Assembly (NCBI GenBank): GCA_029204225.1
Contig: CM055113.1
Coordinates: 23,730,357-23,794,356, forward strand
Length of the DNA stretch: 64,000 bases
Direction of reading: 5' to 3'
Source of the DNA: Diphasiastrum complanatum
Lineage: Eukaryota; Streptophyta; Lycopodiopsida; Lycopodiales; Lycopodiaceae
In this document: positions 58,900-64,000 of the stretch, in pieces
Layout of the letters: each line of letters starts with the position of its first letter
Numbering within the stretch: position 1 is the first letter of the stretch
The notes under the pieces: model-generated
What the model saw: only the letters and a program-made list of their open reading frames with translations
Database searches by the model: none
Told to the model about the DNA's origin: nothing
Translations under genes and position numbers: made by a program

Positions 58900-60017
58900 T
58901 CGTGCGTTTTCTGTTTCGTGAGTTTTCGGAATTTACAGGATCTCCCGAAGGCAACATATATACTACACTGTTGGTGAGCAGATCTTCTTTGCGTGGCGAT
59001 TTTCAGAAATCAATAATGACATCTGCTTGCTTTGAAGGAGCCACAAGAATCTTTTGATATTTCACGGGCTTTTCCCAGCAGGAAGAGTCAGCACCAATTT
59101 GAGTGACAGATAGTCCAGCGGTAAGCGGCGCAGATCTGAAGAAGCGTGCATTTCTAGAGTTTCCAATCCGAAAGCGATGCTTTCTCCTTTTGACTTTCAA
59201 GTAGGGCCACGCTTTTCCATTCACCAGAATAACATCTCCAAAGTACTCTGGCTGAAGTTCACAGCAGCAGTCATGTCAAGTTTATTACACTTTCAACTTT
59301 ATATTATAACTCACTTCTAAAAGTGCATTACGAGTACATTTTTTTCTCATGAGCTGAAACATTTTCACGTTCCTTCTATGCTTGATGTGTTTTATATAGA
59401 CCAGCGATGTTCCACAAAAGTAAGTTGCCACTCTGATATCTCACCTGCCATTGAGGATGTATGTGTGGGTTCTTTCCAATTGAATGAAAGTATATGGATC
59501 GTTCCGATAGTCACTCCAGTCAGATATCAACAAATGACGATCGTACTTGTGTCCAGATGGAAGATTGAGCGGTTCTTCAAGAATTGGGTCACGAATGACG
59601 TAGGTGCCATACAGACCAGCTAGGATATTTTTACCCTTGTGAGTAGCATGGCATGATCCTGATAGCAGAGATTCCCTGGCTGTTGAATGTTATAAGTAAT
59701 GGTAGACTCGCTTACTCCACATGGCTCCATTCTCCTTAAAGCCGGAAGTAAAACATCCATGTGAATGTCCATCGCTTTCTGGTTCGTTGATGCCACCATG
59801 CACATGTACCACAGTAGGAATTCCACCATATTTTGGCCTAGCTATGTCAAGACTGTAATCAAGCCGGAACACATGATGTTGAGGCAGATGATTCTCCCAC
59901 CTGTTATACGTTTCCAGACCCGCCTTGGCATCTATTGTGGGTCCTGGGACGTTGGCCTTCTTTGCGCTGGTGCCAATACGCAAATACAGGAGTCGGTGGG
60001 ATGTCGCAATGGAATTT
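58900..60017 (-). pseudogene. LPR-type multicopper oxidase pseudogene
   Basis: Read on the minus strand the pieces follow the order of plant LPR (low phosphate root) multicopper oxidases, secreted or ER ferroxidases linked to iron and phosphate sensing. One exon (60017 to about 59445) gives DIPPTPVFAY, then ANVPGPTIDA, TVVHVHGGINEPESDGHSH with the first copper His pair, NIQQPGNLCYQDHAMLLTR and LAGLYGTYVIRDPILEEPLN, then a GTGAGA donor. A second (from 59251) gives PEYFGDVILVNGKAWPYLKV, FRIGNSRNARFFR, APSKQADVIIDF then PSGDPVNSE. Defects seen: an extra base near 60.00 kb, a frame change near 59.7 kb after YHYL, Gln in place of a copper-binding His and Cys for Trp in the usual WYHDHA motif, and a TGA after IIDF at about 59003. 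N-terminal and C-terminal copper-site exons are missing. Confidence 0.82.
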
Positions 60018-60281
60018 CTGTTACAAAATCAGGTTTCTTTATCACTTAGAATATTGAATTTTTGTTACATCAGAATCTTTTTGTCAATCAGAATATTGAA
60101 ACTTCGTTGTGATACCTACAAATTTGGCATTATGCTTGTGCTCCATCACATCACAATGTGCAAGATAGATTAATTATGATTATTTAAAATCGCGTACAGT
60201 GTGCTATTTTCCTCCAACTCTACAAACATTGGGGAGGACAATACGAGACTGATTTTCCATGAGTTAGTTATGAGACCGTGA

Positions 60282-60848
60282 GGACAAGGAAGTCTGTCGG
60301 ATTTGCATGGTGGAATAACCTGTGACTCTCTTTTTCAATGCAAAAGGTAAGATTCTATTTTGTTGTAAAACTGATCTCTGCAACGAAATTCGGAATAAAT
60401 TGAGGCCATAGTATGAAAGGTTTTGAGGCTTGAGCAAGCGCTCGCACATGAATATCTATCATGATGGAACTATTATTGCAAGGAAGCAAAAGTTGGAAGA
60501 ACAATTTCCACATTTTATGCATCATTTCCACATTAATTCATTCCCTTAGCAATGCAACAAATATTGCAATTCGATAGGTGAAACATTGGATATAATCTAA
60601 CTTGCAATCACTCTGTGGCAGGTTGTCGCCATAGACTTTGCAACATCTGCATTTCCAAGCATGCAGAGGCCTGCTGTCGTCCTGGTCAGCTGTCTGTAAG
60701 TTGTCCTTTCTACATTATTGTGGCAATATTATGACTCCCAATCAATGCTCCCAACTTATTTCATCAAAGTCATTGCGGATTCTGACTACGGGACAGATTG
60801 AATCCGCGATACCCGAGACAGAGCGGCTGTACTGCCCATATCCTGACC
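60282..60848 (+). pseudogene. RBR-type E3 ubiquitin ligase relic (RING1 to IBR start)
   Basis: An exon ending at a GTAAGA donor (60346) encodes EVCRICMVE, a TAA at 60316-60318, then PVTLFFNAKG. A second (60622-60848), which joins it in phase after a GGCAG acceptor, encodes CRHRLCNICISKHAEA, completing the C-x2-C...C-x-H-x2-C-x2-C RING1 pattern. After a frameshift near 60.71 kb come QCSQLISSKSLRIL and IPETERLYCPYPD, the lead-in to the IBR domain. RBR ligases pass ubiquitin through a catalytic Cys in RING2, which is not present here. Stop and frameshift mark it as a relic. It is divergent from the LPR-like pseudogene, 0.27 kb away. Confidence 0.7.
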
Positions 60849-61127
60849 GTACTTTATAAACAGTTTTACTCCAAGCATATAGCATCTACACTTGTTATTT
60901 TTGCTCTAATGATAGCAAAGTCATGTGAGTTTAGTAACACTGATCGACACATTCAGATAATCTAAGAGTTCAATTCTTCTGTTGCAATAGGCAAAATAAT
61001 AGATGGTATTGAGCGTCTATGACCCATCTCATGGAATCTTGTACTTAGATTTAGACTATACCAAACTTGTGTATTTGGTAAAGTTAGCCCTTTATGTTTG
61101 ATTTCCAGTGAACTATTGAATTGTTTG

Positions 61128-63440
<2,313 letters not shown>

Positions 63441-63552
63441 GAATGTGCATGTGGACAGCCAATGACGACATGCTACCACATAGAGCATGCATGCAGAATG
63501 TGCATGCACTATGTGGCAGCCCATCATTATTGGCTGTCTACATGCACATTTC
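63441..63552. ncRNA. long imperfect hairpin, possible miRNA precursor or MITE
   Basis: The arms 63441-63490 (GAATGTGCATGTGGACAGCC...) and 63502-63552 are reverse complements over about 50 bp with about eight differences, several of which would be G-U pairs, and an 11-base loop. Length, loop size and scattered mismatches are within the range of plant miRNA precursors and also of small foldback transposons. Strand and expression cannot be told from sequence, so the ncRNA label is provisional. Confidence 0.4.
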
Positions 63553-63670
63553 ATCATGGCTTTATTATGACCAAAATGCTCACAAATTTTTTTGGAAAAG
63601 AACATCGTGCTTCTGGAGGTGCTTCCAAAATACAAAGAAAATTTGAGCACTTGGCATTATAGGGAGAATC

Positions 63671-63819
<149 letters not shown>

Positions 63820-64000
63820 TCTAAAGTTTGTGAATAGAGTTTTTAATTTTCTCTATTCCATAAAAACAAAAGACTTTTGATGTGGGAACATGTTGATGTA
63901 TTCAATAACCTTGCACTTCGTTGAATCACGTTTTGTTTTTAAAGGAAGTGACTATCTTTTAACTATTTGAAAGACAACGGATGTGCTAGTCCAATTTATG

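Overview
The window reads as nuclear DNA of a land plant. It holds intron-split genes with GT-AG borders, plant-type families (FYVE plus SYLF protein, translin, LPR-like multicopper oxidase, RBR ubiquitin ligase), a telo-box 5' leader, and many decayed Copia, Gypsy and hAT elements with long CT/AC microsatellites. Large TE-filled introns and a bacterial-type glutathione transferase gene suggest a large-genome plant, perhaps a fern or another non-flowering lineage. That last point is a guess; no feature fixes the species.

Layout. 0-20.6 kb: the last exon of an unrecognised gene (26-160, +), a Copia relic (1.4-3.0 kb, -), a hAT relic (8.6-10.3 kb, +), an isolated Copia RNase H end (11.3-11.6 kb, -) and a nine-exon hAT transposase pseudogene (14.6-18.3 kb, -). 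20.7-25.2 kb: first exon of a translin gene (-) with telo-box repeats in its leader, then a Copia element (+) from gag to RNase H, broken by stops and lacking protease. 25.2-31.9 kb: AT-rich DNA with short tandem and long direct repeats and no recognised gene. 31.9-38.2 kb: the one complete gene, a five-exon FYVE/SYLF protein of 700 residues (-), whose splice phases all agree. 38.2-43.7 kb: repeat-rich spacer. 43.7-55.0 kb: a glutathione S-transferase-like gene (+), seven exons found in phase, but with an in-frame stop and one exon missing; its introns carry a hAT fragment, a Gypsy chromovirus fragment and a Copia fragment, and the Gypsy copy is split by a ~1.05 kb non-autonomous element containing a near-perfect 58-bp foldback. 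57.5-60.9 kb: a fragment of a reverse-transcriptase-like protein (-), an LPR-type multicopper oxidase pseudogene (-) and an RBR E3 ligase relic (+). 61-64 kb: microsatellites, T-rich DNA and a long miRNA-like hairpin.

There is no operon or pathway here. The window shows one intact membrane-trafficking gene and the 5' end of translin set among TEs, and a right-hand third in which every gene is damaged. Less usual items are the reverse-transcriptase-like fragment, the intron-rich hAT gene whose introns are built from recurring short words, dispersed palindromic motif clusters (GTTCCGGAAC, GTTTCGAAAC, GGTTTGAACC) that look like transposon subterminal repeats, the nested element with a candidate target duplication, and the hairpin at 63.5 kb.
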